Source: Ziziphus jujuba
Taxonomy: Eukaryota > Streptophyta > Magnoliopsida > Rosales > Rhamnaceae
Assembly (NCBI RefSeq): GCF_031755915.1
Contig: NC_083381.1
Span: forward strand, 4,476,501-4,540,500
Length of the DNA: 64,000 bases
Direction: 5' to 3'
Shown: one piece after another, positions 1 through 11,624 of the stretch
Layout of the letters: each line of letters begins with the position of its first letter
Numbering within the stretch: position 1 is the first letter of the stretch
The notes under the pieces: generated by a model
What the model was told of the DNA's origin: nothing
Databases searched by the model: none
What the model saw: the letters and a program-made list of their open reading frames with translations, nothing else
Made by a program: the position numbers and the translations under genes

Positions 1-221
1 GAGGAAAAAAGAAAAAAGGATGATATGTTTAGTAATTTTCAATTTAGCTAAGAATATTTTTGTCTGCAATTGATTAGTTTTTTTATTATTTTTTTTAATA
101 CTATTTTTCAATTGTGAAGGTGGCAGGTGACTATTTTTAAAAAAAACCCAATTATTAAATGGTGTTTGCGTTACATTTACTTCATTAGATTTATAAAGAC
201 CAAACCTTGGGACGATTCCGA

Positions 222-258
222 AGCCCAATCCAATATTCAAAAAGATCAAAAAAGCCCA
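222..258. promoter_or_regulatory. Two Site II (TGGGCY) motifs upstream of the HMGB gene
   Basis: AGCCCA occurs at 222-227 and again at about 253-258, which is TGGGCT on the other strand. Site II elements are TCP-factor binding sites common in promoters of plant genes expressed in dividing cells. They lie about 370-400 bases before the HMGB start codon, so a role in that promoter is an inference from position only. Confidence 0.4.
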
Positions 259-526
259 GATATGCTGGGGGGGAAATATCGAAACGAAATGAGAAGATGA
301 CGGTGAATCTATACCGTCGATAAAGGGGGAAAAAAACGGACGGTCGATGATGAAGATCAATTTCGCGTCAAGAACCGCGAAGAGGAAAAATTAAAAGGCG
401 CGGTTCTTTTATGGGATTTATTCGCGGTAACCAAATTTGAGAAAATCCAAAATTTCCCACTCCCATAAACAATTCAAAAATCTTTCACATTTATATTTAT
501 AATCCTTCTTGGTTTTCTCATTATAT

Positions 527-530
<4 letters not shown>

Positions 531-558
<28 letters not shown>
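531..558 (+). repeat. (CT)14 microsatellite in the HMGB leader
   Basis: A pure CT run of 28 bases lies about 65 bases before the HMGB start codon. Pyrimidine tracts in 5' leaders are common in plants and length-variable, so this would be a usable polymorphic marker. Confidence 0.85.
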
Positions 559-563
<5 letters not shown>

Positions 564-622
564 AAAAGCTCAATTCCTCTCTGCAATTTTTTGAACTCAA
601 AGAAAGAAGAAGAAGAAGATTA

Positions 623-2173
623 ATGGGAGGTGGGTCTTTGAAATCGAACCCAGCAAAGGCGAGGAAAAGAGTGGAAGCCACAGATGAGTCTGGTGCTGGT
701 CCTTGTCTCGTTCGCGGCAAAGATGGCAGTGCTTTTGCCCGATGGTACCCATTTTCCTCTTCTTCTTCTTCTTTGTCTGACTCTTAAATTATTTTCCGGG
801 TATTTAGTTTTCTTTGGTTTTGTATAAGCTTTGTGTTAGAGAGTCTCTTTCTTATGCTTTGTTTGAGTCTTATTCTTTCTGGGTATCGCATTTCCTTTCA
901 TTATCTGTAGGCTTGTTTGTTTGTGTTTGGACAATTTTCCGTCTGGACTTGAAAAACAGAAAATGGGTACTGATGGGATTTTGAGGAGAATATTGAAAAT
1001 CTTTTTTGTTTTTTGTTTTTTGGGGTTGCTTTTTGTGAAGCGAGGAGTGCAATAAGGATGTCCCAGTGGCGTTGATCAACTTTCACAGTTGCAGCCTCGA
1101 TGCGAAAATCAAGATGAACCTTGGTTGGTCTCTACGTTCTTTTTCTCTATCTCTCTGGTTATTGCTCTTTAATTGTTTGAATTTTGGAATTGATGAAATG
1201 GTAATTTGTTTGTTGTTTTGGTTTATCAGAGTCTCAAGTTGTTGAAAAGCCAACAGAGGCCAAGAAGGCTAGTGAGAGGTCTATATCGTGCATTTAAACT
1301 GTTTGATGTAATGTGCTTTTTGAGGTTTTTTATTTTTTTCTTACAGGAATTTTATTTTAATAATGTTTTATTCCTCTATAGAAATAAATCCACATCCAAG
1401 GAACCGACAGCAAAGAGAGCCAAAAATGAGAAGGCAAAGAAGGGCAAGAATTCAAACAAGCCCAAGCGACCTCCCACTGCATTTTTCCTCTTCATGTAAA
1501 CCCCTCTTATCTCTTTTTCTGTAACAAAAGTTGGATGTTAATGTAATGTGTGATGCTTTCAGGGATGACTTTAGAAAAGAATTCAAGGAAGCTAATCCCG
1601 ATTCTAAGGGTGTTAAGACGGTAAGATGTTTTATAAGAAATCAACATGTTAAATGGGATTGGTTGCTATGGTGTTTGGTAGATGAAGTTGGTTTTGACAG
1701 TTTCTATTTTCTAAAATGGAATTTAAGGTTGCTAAGGAGGGTGGAGCCAAGTGGAAGTCTATGACAGATGAGGTGAGTTTCAATTGAAGAATTGAATTGT
1801 GCAGGAATTGTGTGCTGATGTTTTGGTGGTGTCATTTTGATGTTCAATCCAAGATTTGTGCAAATCATTTTAATGTGTGCTGATGTTTTGGTGGTGTTAA
1901 ATGGGTTCAGGAGAAGAAGCAATATACTGATAAAGCTGCTGAGCTTAAAGCAGAGTATGACAAGGCATTGGAGAGTGACAATGCTGAAGATGGAGATGTA
2001 AGATTTTCTCACTTTCTTGATACTTTATATTGATTGTTGAGACATCTGGGTTTGTTACTGTGTTCTGTTTTTAAACTTTGGCTTTGTTTTTGCATGTTCA
2101 GGTTGACGAAGGTACAGAGAAGGAAGAAGCTGAGGATAATAAGGAAGTGGAGGAAGTGTCTGATGAAGAGTAG
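623..2173 (+). CDS. HMGB6-like: HMGB6-like high-mobility-group B protein (8 exons)
   Basis: Eight coding exons can be read with consistent phases and GT-AG borders: 623-744, 1041-1123, 1230-1278, 1382-1495, 1563-1620, 1728-1772, 1911-1997 and 2102-2173, giving 209 residues. The HMG box spans about residues 111-180: it opens with KPKRPPTAFFLFM, includes GGAKWKSM and ends in AELKAEYDKAL. An acidic tail follows (EEAEDNKEVEEVSDEE). HMGB proteins bend DNA and act as chromatin architectural factors in the nucleus. The basic N-terminal extension carries C-x2-C-x11-H-x-C (CEECNKDVPVALINFHSC), matching my memory of Arabidopsis HMGB6 (At5g23420). The start at 623 is the first ATG that gives the family's RKRVEA N-terminus; an upstream in-frame ATG at 509 reads through the CT repeat and is unlikely. 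Intron 6 holds a 64-bp-spaced duplication of a GT-rich segment (1810 and 1874). Confidence 0.92.
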
Positions 2174-2816
2174 GATTTTGGTGGTGTTTGAATTTTCATA
2201 TTATGTCTATTTGATGGAGAAAATTGATTTGATGCCTTGTAAATTTTGGAAGTTGGCTTATTAATGAAGCTGAAAATATAGATCTTAGGTTATTTCTTAT
2301 AGTAACATAGTCCTTTAATTTTGGCTTTTTGGATCATTGAATGCTTGATAACTACTTAACTACTTGCTTTAATCTTCATTTTGGAATATTAAAATGGTTC
2401 TAACTTGATGTTACTCGTTTTTTGTTTTTCATTACTCTGCTTTCCTTTAATGATACTTGGCTTGGATTCTTTGGCTTAGTTGAAATGATTTACTTTCTTT
2501 TTGCGGCAATTGAAGGGATTGGGTTTTCACTAATTCATAAGAACATAAGATTGGATATCAAACTGTTAACTACACTAGGTTGTTTGAGATAATCTTTCTA
2601 ATCGCTTATTTTTCCATAGCTTTAATTCTCTTCAACTACATAAATTTCTCAAACCCAACCAATGAGGAATTTGACTGTAAATTAAGCTTCCCTACACTAG
2701 AGTAAGTAATTGATAATTGAAACAAATAATATAAGATTATAAATGGACAATAATAAGACTGTCTCAAAAGGAAAGGCCTATTTGAGCATATCTCCTTGGG
2801 AAATTGAGTCAGCATC
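2174..2816. other. Short convergent intergenic region
   Basis: This 643-bp A+T-rich stretch separates two genes that face each other tail to tail, so it must hold both 3' UTRs and polyadenylation signals. No ORF, RNA gene or clear repeat is visible. Confidence 0.7.
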
Positions 2817-4595
2817 TTACTGGCTCATATCTTCTTGTTTCTTTCCCTTACATGGTGCCAAGGGCTTCCCACACAAGCACAGATTGTGGGCATAAGCAGC
2901 TACAGGGAAGATATTAAGTGGTCTGCCTTGTGGGATTTCTCCACATAGTCTGTTTGCTCTGAAGCTTGCATGTCTCAGACCAATTCCCAATAAACTATTT
3001 GGAATCCTTCCTGTGAGCCCGTTGATGGACAGGTCAAGCCATTGAAGTTTCACCAGTAATCCTACACTCGTTGGGATGGTGCCTGTTATCTTGTTCCTTG
3101 AGATATCCAACCTTTCGAGCTCGATAAGGTTCGAAACTGAACTTGGGAGGTGTCCAATAATCTGATTGCTTCCTATATTGAGTACTCTCAACCTCAAACC
3201 TTCTCTGAATTCTGCAATCTCTCCTGAAATTTGATTATTGGATACATCTAAAACCTCCAAAAATTTGCTTGTCCTGTTATTTAGGATCCTCGAGAGAGAT
3301 CCCACTAGCTGATTCGCGTGTACATCAAAGATTGAAAGCCCTTCTGGCAATATGATTTCTGAAAGATCAAATCTCAATTGGTTGTTTGAGAGCTTGAGCT
3401 TTTGCAAGCTTGACATGTTGGTGAAGAAGTGAGAAATCCGACCGGTGAAATAATTATCGGAAAGGTCAATGGAGCTCAAAGAATCAGGCTTTAAGAAGCT
3501 TGGAAGAGTTCCTTTAAGTTGACAGCCAGCAAGATGAACATCAGAAAGTTGCCTACTCCTGATCCAATCAGGAACAGTCCCTAAACTTAGATTGTTGTAA
3601 GAAAGGTCTATTGACAACAGAGAAGGAATGCCTCTGTGGAGAGTTTCTGGTAAAGGTTCAGAGAGGCCATTTCTTGACAAATTTAGGTACCAAAGGTTCT
3701 GCAATTTTGAAATTGTTAAGGGAATAGGACCAGAAAACCTATTCCCACTCAATGAAAGACTGGTGAGGGATTTTAGGCTCCCAATCTGGACTGGAATTTT
3801 CCCTGAAAGTTGGTTATTGTTTAAAGACAAGTCGGAAAGCTTGGACAAGCTGAACAAGGAAATGGGTACCTGACCTGACAATAGGTTATTTGAAAGGTCA
3901 ATAAAGGTAATATTCTGAAACTGCCCTACAAAAGCTGGAATGAACCCAGACAACTGATTGAAGCTAAGATCAAGATACTGCAAACCATGGATGTTTTCAA
4001 AAGTTGGAGGAATTGAACCTTTGAGGGAATTTCTTCCCAAGTTTATTTGGAAAAGGTTTCTAAGATTCCCTAGGCTTGGAGGAATCTGACCTATCAAATG
4101 GTTCCCACTAAGTGAGAGGCTTTGTAGCAAGGACAAACGTCCTAAACCTGAAGGAATGCTTCCATGAAGAGAATTGTCTTCTAGGACCAACTGGGTGAGA
4201 TGGGATAGATTTGAGAAACTTTCTGGAATTGGACCTGAAATTTCTTTCATACCACTTATTATCAAAACCTCCAAGAAATGCATATCACCAAGAGAAGGTG
4301 AAAGTGTGCCTTTCATGTAAAGCTCAATGTCTTTATCTGGTCTCTGAATCTGCAAAGCAGTAACTCTTCCAGCTGAATTACACTGAACACCTTCCCAACC
4401 ACCTCCACAGCAATCTTTTCCAATCCATGTGGAGAGCGTGTCTGTCGTGTCTTTCAAAATTCTGGCTTTGAAGCTGAGAAGAGAAGCTCTATCTGATTCA
4501 GAGCAAACAGGGTTTGTTTGAGCTTGACAATCTGAGAACAAACTGAAGAAGAAGAACATGAGCAAGAGCTGGGAAACCCATTTCAGGATTTGCAT
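2817..4595 (-). CDS. Secreted leucine-rich-repeat protein, At5g23400-like, no kinase
   Basis: An uninterrupted reading frame of 592 residues starts at ATG 4595. That start is preferred over the in-frame ATG at 4709 because it puts a signal peptide at the N-terminus (MQILKWVSQLLLMFFFFSLF, cleavage near CQA-QTNP). An LRRNT_2 cap follows (DRASLLSFKARILKDTTDTL, then WIGKDCCGGGWEGVQC), then about 20 plant-type LRRs (LxxLxLSxNxLxGxIP) and a C-terminal cap ending HNLCLCGKPLAPC. There is no transmembrane segment and no kinase domain, so the product is probably apoplastic or wall-associated. The length and the KDCC-WEGVQC and NLCLCGKPL motifs agree with my memory of Arabidopsis At5g23400 (about 590 aa). 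Related DRT100/FLOR1-type proteins act in wall sensing and peptide perception, but the ligand here is unknown. The gene is intronless and convergent with the HMGB gene. Confidence 0.9.
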   Translation of the reverse strand: MQILKWVSQLLLMFFFFSLFSDCQAQTNPVCSESDRASLLSFKARILKDTTDTLSTWIGKDCCGGGWEGVQCNSAGRVTALQIQRPDKDIELYMKGTLSPSLGDMHFLEVLIISGMKEISGPIPESFSNLSHLTQLVLEDNSLHGSIPSGLGRLSLLQSLSLSGNHLIGQIPPSLGNLRNLFQINLGRNSLKGSIPPTFENIHGLQYLDLSFNQLSGFIPAFVGQFQNITFIDLSNNLLSGQVPISLFSLSKLSDLSLNNNQLSGKIPVQIGSLKSLTSLSLSGNRFSGPIPLTISKLQNLWYLNLSRNGLSEPLPETLHRGIPSLLSIDLSYNNLSLGTVPDWIRSRQLSDVHLAGCQLKGTLPSFLKPDSLSSIDLSDNYFTGRISHFFTNMSSLQKLKLSNNQLRFDLSEIILPEGLSIFDVHANQLVGSLSRILNNRTSKFLEVLDVSNNQISGEIAEFREGLRLRVLNIGSNQIIGHLPSSVSNLIELERLDISRNKITGTIPTSVGLLVKLQWLDLSINGLTGRIPNSLLGIGLRHASFRANRLCGEIPQGRPLNIFPVAAYAHNLCLCGKPLAPCKGKKQEDMSQ

Positions 4596-6731
4596 TTTTG
4601 GGAGGTGGGTCTTGATCAGATTTGAAAAAAAGGGTGAAAAATGCATGGAAAATTTCAGTGGAAACTTGGGATCTGACATGGGTTCTCTGAAATGGGAGAA
4701 AAAAACCAAGGCATATTTTAATGAGAAGAAAGTGGGAAAAGTTCAAAAGCAGACATGGGGTTTTGTTTATTCTAATTTCTTCCCGTAGACAGGAAGGTAT
4801 AATGATGAAAAAGATAGTAGAAAAAAAAATAAGATTTGAAAGTGTGACTGAGAATTATAATGCGGTTGGGTATGTCTGACGACCCTTTAAACATTTGTCT
4901 CTGGTATTTATAGTACCCATAGAAAAATTACTTTTCAAATCGACAATTTATTTATTTATTTATTTTGATTTTGGTTTAAAGATTTTCACATGGTGATTTT
5001 CTGACCGTTTGATGTATCACGAGGATCCTAGTTCCATTTTGAACGTTGGAGCGCACTAGATTCAAATTTCTAATACTTTTTAAGAAAATCAACCTCATTT
5101 TGCTCGTCCACAAGTTTCATGCTGTGAACTATCATACTTACAAAAACCATCATTTCTTCTTGTTTGGCTTGGAGTGTGTGAAGAAAATTCCTCTCATGTC
5201 TCTTGTGGATTTGCAGCTTCATAAACTTAATCTCTGAGCTTCTTGGTGCACTCCCATGGGGAATTTCTCTAATATTATTAATTTTTTGTAATTGGATTAA
5301 TTTCATCTAATTAATTTTTTTATTTTTTGATAATTTATAAGTGTGGAAAATTACTTGTTATCACAATTTCTAAAAATAATTATATTAATTGACAAATATT
5401 ATAATGTATGAGAAATAAAAATTGTCTAGTTGAATCTGAAAATTCACAGTTTGTGATACATAACAAAACGCGTATTTCTAATTCAAATCGAAATTAACTC
5501 CTCAACGTAGAATTATATATGTTGCTTTAATCATATAATATTTTGGAAAAGCACATAAATTTAAAAGGAAATAATTAACATGACAATATTATCATAAGCA
5601 TCATTAAGCGGCTTTCCTCTCTCTCCCTTCAAATGAAAGACTACAAATTCTTGTGCCAACCTAGGCAACATTTGCAACGGTTTATTTCTACTTTTTAGCA
5701 GTATGATAGGGACAGTGTTGACAAAAATAATTAAAACTACGAAAAGATGACAAACAAAACTATGATTTTATATATATAGATATAGACATAAACGTATATA
5801 AATATAGCATTAAGACTGAAATAAAGTAGTCTTCAGCTGAGCCTAAATTGCGAAACCAGACCACCACCACATATTTTCCTTAAAAAAGGTACTGATCGCA
5901 TATGGCTATTGGCTTTTTCCCTAATTTGGAACTTTGCTTCATTTTCACCAGTAGTGAAAGTAGTAGTAGCGTAAAGGGGAACTATTTGTGGACTATTGTT
6001 TTTACCATTTCCTTACTTTGCCCTTTTGGGTTTAGCAGATGGGAAAATTGGCAAGTTGTTAATTTATTTATCTCTAAATTTTATGTGTATTGTCATTTTT
6101 ACACAATTGGGAATTAATTAATTCTGAAGTACTGCACTTGTGAAAGGAGATGCACCGAAAATTTATGGTACTTTTGCTTTATTAAAAAAATTACTTCTGT
6201 GTCCTCAAGAAGTTGTCAGAATTGTTTTATGTCTTTATAGATTTTGTCAAAAATATTATCATTCTTGCATTTTGACAAAAATGTTTCCTTATCCTTATAT
6301 TATATAATATATGTGTTCCCCTCAATCTTTGTCAATCACAAAAATCTTTTTGTTTTATTTACTACCTAGTCAATTTTTTCCTTCCTCAATAATAAAAGAG
6401 CTTAGCTAGGTATTCCTTTCGTAAATTTATGTTTATGGCTTTCGGTTTTCAATTTTTTTGTTTAAAGTTTTTACATTATTCGTTCACAATTTGTTTGTGC
6501 TTTAAATGATAGCTAGGTTTTCTAACGCAATGCTTACTTTAAATAAATTAGTTATAAAGTTAAAGGAAAAAAAATCAAATTGAAAATATTTGAAATCGTT
6601 TATAAAAAGAGGTTGATTTTGATAAATGTTTTTTTTTTAATAATAAATTACTGTCATTTATCATTTATATATGCTTAATCTCTCACATAAAAAATTATAA
6701 AAAGACATTTACATAAATGTCATCAAACTTG
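4596..6731. other. LRR gene upstream region, otherwise featureless
   Basis: The first 300-400 bases should contain the LRR gene leader and promoter. The remainder is A+T-rich with no supportable ORF, RNA gene or transposon protein. A (TA)n-rich patch lies near 5770-5810. Confidence 0.6.
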
Positions 6732-6859
6732 GTAGCCTACTTGTTTTGAGGTTATTATACTAGAGCAGTTATCAAGATAAAAGGGAAAGTTCCAAGTAGC
6801 CAACTTGTTTTGAGGTTATTATACTAGAGCAATTATCAAGATAAAAGGGAAAGTTCCAA
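6732..6859. repeat. Tandem duplication, 2 x 64 bp
   Basis: A 64-bp unit beginning GTAGCC and ending GTTCCAA occurs twice head to tail (6732-6795 and 6796-6859) with only two visible differences. The near identity implies a recent duplication in non-coding DNA. Confidence 0.9.
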
Positions 6860-7550
6860 ATTTTTGGACGAGCAATCTATGGATCCTTTTGAGATCATGT
6901 GAATATATACTAGTAAATAGGAATTTTTCTGACTAAGAATAGAAACCAATAAAATAACATAAAGGTATTAGGTAGTTTCACCTAAAAACTTCTGAGAATT
7001 TCTTCCTAGCTGGAATTTGTGTGCCTTTGCCCCCACTTCCTTTGCATCCTTTATTTTCTTCTTGAGGTCGGCAATGCCACTTAGCAAAGACATGAAGGCA
7101 TTTAATAATATATTGGATGGCTTTTGGAGTTTTGTCATATGTATGAGTATATATAGTATGAACAATGAGGGACAGAATCAACCACACCGTTTTAGATGTC
7201 TCTTTACACTAAAGCTCAAAATTGACTGAAATTGATTGGGCCCTAATTTTGACAAGCTTTTTAAACACTAATCTCTTCACAGTTAATTCAACAACTGTTG
7301 CTTGATGCATTTAGACACACATATAACATAGTTGTTGCCATGACTTTACTGTAGGTCCTACTTTGATTGCTTTAATAGTCATATATGGTTGTCATGGTCT
7401 ATGATTTAATTATAACAAATCAAGATTTTAATTTCCTAACGGAGAGTTTAAATCCTGATACTAAAAATTGTTAATCGGTTATTTTGAACCAAATCCCCTT
7501 ATTTTTATTTTTTATTATGATTTTGCACTTCAACTCAAACTAATTTCACG

Positions 7551-7757
7551 TATATACTACATAGTTATATAGTCCCTAACCCTTAAAGTCAATATTTTGA
7601 ACTATTTGGATATGTTTTTCTGCATGTGAAAGGCAGATTAAGACAGTAAATGGAAAGATAAATTAGTTCGAGCCATTTACAAGCAAACATAAGTGCCTTT
7701 GAATAGATAAATATATTGCATTTATAGGTTAGGGACTGTAACTACACTATTTACATA
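7551..7757. repeat. Candidate MITE with inverted ends
   Basis: A segment at about 7551-7583 containing TAGTCCCTAACC is repeated in inverted orientation at about 7724-7757 as GGTTAGGGACT, with related flanking bases. The arms enclose about 140 bases of A+T-rich DNA. Size and terminal symmetry suggest a small non-autonomous DNA transposon; I could not define a target duplication. Confidence 0.4.
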
Positions 7758-8356
7758 GTTTAAGCGGAGATTGAAGCATATAAAGAAAAATAAAAAAGAG
7801 AAAGGGCAAAAGATTAAGTGTAAAATCATTAAAAAAAAAAAATGATATATGCGCACTAGTGCAAAAAAAAAAACCCATTGTCATCCAATATATTCTTCAA
7901 ATTAATTGCATGCTTCACAACTAAGAAGTTTAATTTTCAGAATATTAATTCTTTCATTTTGTTTGTGGAGTAGGGTCGTTGATGGATTTCCAAATCACTT
8001 AAGTTCCGTAAACAGGCTTGACCCTTTGCCATGCTGAATTTCTATTTCAATTTTGGATAAATTTTCATTATTTACTTTTCAATCAAATTAAGCACACTCA
8101 AAATTTTCAAGAGATATTTATTAATTTTCAAAATTAAAGTGTTTTGTTACAGGAGTGTTTTTGAAGATATAATTCTTCTCTCATCCATAATTCTGAATAA
8201 ATTTTATCTGGGATTCTACATGTAATTGGTGGTTAAAAAAAAAAAAAAAAATCCTGGATTACATGTAGAGGACGAAATGACAAATTTTATCCATGATTCC
8301 CGAATAAGAAAATTGTTTTTTTTTTTTTTTGATAAAAGAATAAGAAAATTCTTTAC

Positions 8357-8412
<56 letters not shown>

Positions 8413-9459
8413 ATAATATACATGTGTTTTTTCAGCTGTCTTCATTATTCAGTTTATAAACCTTTTCTTTTATGAAAATGCATAGATAATATTATTTCTA
8501 AGCATTATTTTGGTGTTTCTTTTATGAAAATGCATAGTTAATATGTTTAAAATGAGAAATTGCATGCTAAGATGTTTACAAATTAATCTTGGGGATTTAT
8601 CACTTGATGTTCAAAATATCTTGGCTATTTTCTCATAGGCCTCAACAAGTTAATTAAAGGTTTTCATGGAGTGTTTGTGCGGTGATTTAATTATTTTTGT
8701 ATGGTATCTGTGACTAAAGTAATCAAATTTTCACTTTAAATGATATTGTTGAGCTCTTTGGCAATCTATTCGATGGATAGGAGGATCTTTGTTTTGGTTT
8801 TCGGAATTGATAATCCCCGAAGTCCCTGTTTGGGCAGAGTCGAAAATTTGAAAGAAATTAATTCTTTTGAATTAGTTTTCTGATAATTCATTAATTGGAA
8901 ATCAAATTTCTATAAATTATTTTTCAGAGTGTTTGATTTGTATCCAGATATTTAAAATTTATAGTTAATTAATTAATTTATTATTTTGCATTTTAAAATT
9001 TGAAAGTACAATTTTCTTTTAATAAAATATATAAAACTAGCTTCTCAGAGAATTGTATAAAAATAGTTCTATTCGCAATAAAAATTCTGATGCTCATACT
9101 ATATATATATATTTTTTTTTATAACTTTTCAATATTTCAAAAATATTCTTTGTTTAGAAAGTCATAAATACTTTCAAGTATATAAACAAAATAAAAATAA
9201 ATTACTACACACACAATAATAGACTTTTAGAAAAAAAAACTAATAAATCCTAAAAATTGAGACAATGGAGTTTAGGAATCAAAAAGAAAAAATAAAAAAA
9301 TATTAATAAGTAAGTCATATCTTCTAAAAATGTAAGTATTTAGCTTTCTTTTATTATTTATTTGTTATCTTTGTATTTTTTTTGTCTAGTATTTTATTTT
9401 TGTCTAATTTTTGCTCTATATGTTTTTTCAACCAATTGTTTTTATCGTATACACTTCAA
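7758..9459. other. Gene-free A+T-rich stretch with microsatellites
   Basis: No coding region is supportable. A compound microsatellite, (CT)13 followed by (AT)11, lies at 8357-8404. A short inverted repeat (CTACATGTAAT at about 8214 and ATTACATGTAG at about 8258) flanks a poly-A run. The rest is low-complexity A+T-rich sequence. Confidence 0.6.
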
Positions 9460-9880
9460 AGGTATTTGGACGATGTACCACGAATAGTTTGATCATGTCT
9501 GAGTTCTATATGCCAGAGAAAAATAATTGTTTGAATGATATGTAAAGTCGTTTTGTATACATAGCTTGGACGAATTGAACACATTCGGATTATGTATACC
9601 AAACTACTTCAGTCATATCATGGTTATATAATGTGGAGGAAAACACAAAGATATGCGAAGTCATCTAGTATACATAATTCGGATAAATTGTATTTGTCTA
9701 AGTTATATGCTCCAGATTACGCAATTGTAACCAGGTTATGTAATCCGAACGACATAAAGACATCCGATATACATAATTCGGATTAATTGTATCCATCCGA
9801 GTTATATATATCGGATGACACCATTATATCTGGGTTCTGTAATTTGAACGGGAACACATCTATTTGGGTTTTATATATCA
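9460..9880. repeat. Degenerate minisatellite, about 100-113 bp unit
   Basis: The word TATACAT followed by a TTCGGA-type segment and an AATTG recurs at 9556, 9669 and 9768, and related phrases (GAGTTATAT, GTAATCCGAAC) repeat between them. The unit is about 100-113 bp in roughly three or four diverged copies. This stretch is less A+T-rich than its surroundings. It does not encode anything recognisable. Confidence 0.6.
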
Positions 9881-11586
9881 TATTAAAATAAGAAAAAAAA
9901 TTAAGAAAAAAAGAAAAAAGGAAAAGAATGAAATACCTTTTATTGACGAACTAATTTGAAAAGAATTGTTGAAGATGAAGAACAAAAAACCTAGTCAAAC
10001 AACTTTCTCCCATTTAGATTTATTGTTGTTTTTATAAAAAAGTGGAAAAAAGAATAAAAAGAAAGCAGAAGATGCCAAAAAATTGATCCGTGAGGAACAA
10101 AAGAACAAGAAAATAAGTGAATGTGACCGTAGGTTCAGATGTTCTTGACTGTTACACATAAGAAAAAATATTAATAGAGATAGTTGAAGATGATCAGGAT
10201 TTGGAAATTAGAGCTGTAGTGTAATATATCAATTTAATTTAAAAGGAATCAGGGGTAATAAAATATAGTATATGCATTTAATTATATTTAATGGTAAATT
10301 AAGTATAAATGATTAGTATAAATAATAAAAATTAGTGTGGATGTCAAAATTTACAGTATGAATAGAATAACCAATTTTAAAATACACATTTTTTTATATA
10401 TTCATTTTTCACCATATTTTTCCATGTTGTAAGGCCTTTAGTTTCTCCTGGGATCCATAATTTTTTTCTTCTAAAAACCATATAAACACAAAAAAAAATT
10501 CATTAAATTGAAATTCTCATTAATTTCAACATTTCTCAAATAGAACCTCAAAATACGAAGAAGGCAGAAGTATGGAAGTATGAATATATGATACTCTCAT
10601 GACATATTGTTAATTATATTGAGCATGCATAAGTTTTTTTTTTTTTTTTTCCTCATAGATCCACATGTTTTATATAAGTGATTATTGATTGACATCGCAT
10701 ACACACACACACATACACACATGTATGTATGTGTGTGTGAAGCTCTATCAAGACAAATTAATAGTTTTAATATTAATTTTTTATTATTAATCTTTAAATG
10801 ACATAAAGAACTAAATTTAAAATTACAAAAATGTGTTTTTGTGTGTGTGTGTGTGTGAAACAATCATATCAAGACAAACTAATGGTTTTAACGTCAAAAA
10901 TTTTCTTTATTAACATTTAAATAACATAAAAGTCTAGAATTTAAAATTAAAAAAATGATTCAATATGAATTTAGTGATATAATAAAATCATATTTAAAGA
11001 AAATGAATATTATCAAGATCCAAGAAATAATAAATATAATTTGAAATCTCAGCCATTCATATAATTAAGGGATTGAAAAAATAAATTCTAATATTAATTT
11101 TATTATTAAGGATCTAATTTGAATCTGATGGTATATACGTAAAATTTTGTTATAGTAGGTACATATGTCTACTAGTCAAATTACATATAATCTATGGGGA
11201 AGATATATGTTACATGCACTCTGATTGGGGCGTATGACAGCAAGGCTATATTATATATGAATAAAGCCATTCTATCATGTACATACCATATAATTTTATG
11301 AAATTGCATATAGTCATAAGTAATGATTACATAACCCCATAACAAATACAAAGTATCTATATTTTAATAAAATATATATATTTGTATTGTAGAAATTCAC
11401 TATATCTATATATATGGTACAAGTATTATATACTATTATAAACTATTATAAAGAATAACAAAATTCTTAAAATTAGTGATTTTGATTTGATTTTTGGTTA
11501 GCGTATGGAACCTCTATAACAATTGTCTTCAATATCAACGACAAGCTGATGACAAGTTAAGTATTTTGCCATTGTAAGTCTAATCG

Positions 11587-11624
<38 letters not shown>

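Noticed and set aside
418..720. 100-codon minus-strand frame over the HMGB leader and exon 1
   Set aside because: It is an antisense shadow of exon 1 and of the CT repeat, which gives its RERERE stretch; no homology is visible.
7000..7200. Overlapping 65-70 codon frames at 7.0-7.2 kb as a small gene
   Set aside because: Frames exist on both strands at similar length with no homology or promoter signals; chance ORFs are the simpler reading.
8818..8960. Transposon end suggested by GTCCCTGTTTGGGC
   Set aside because: It resembles Tourist/Harbinger termini, but no inverted partner with TAA or TTA target duplications could be located.
9460..9880. Repeats at 9.5-9.8 kb as a CRISPR-like array
   Set aside because: Units are diverged, contiguous and about 100 bp, with no short identical repeats or unique spacers, and this is a plant nuclear sequence.
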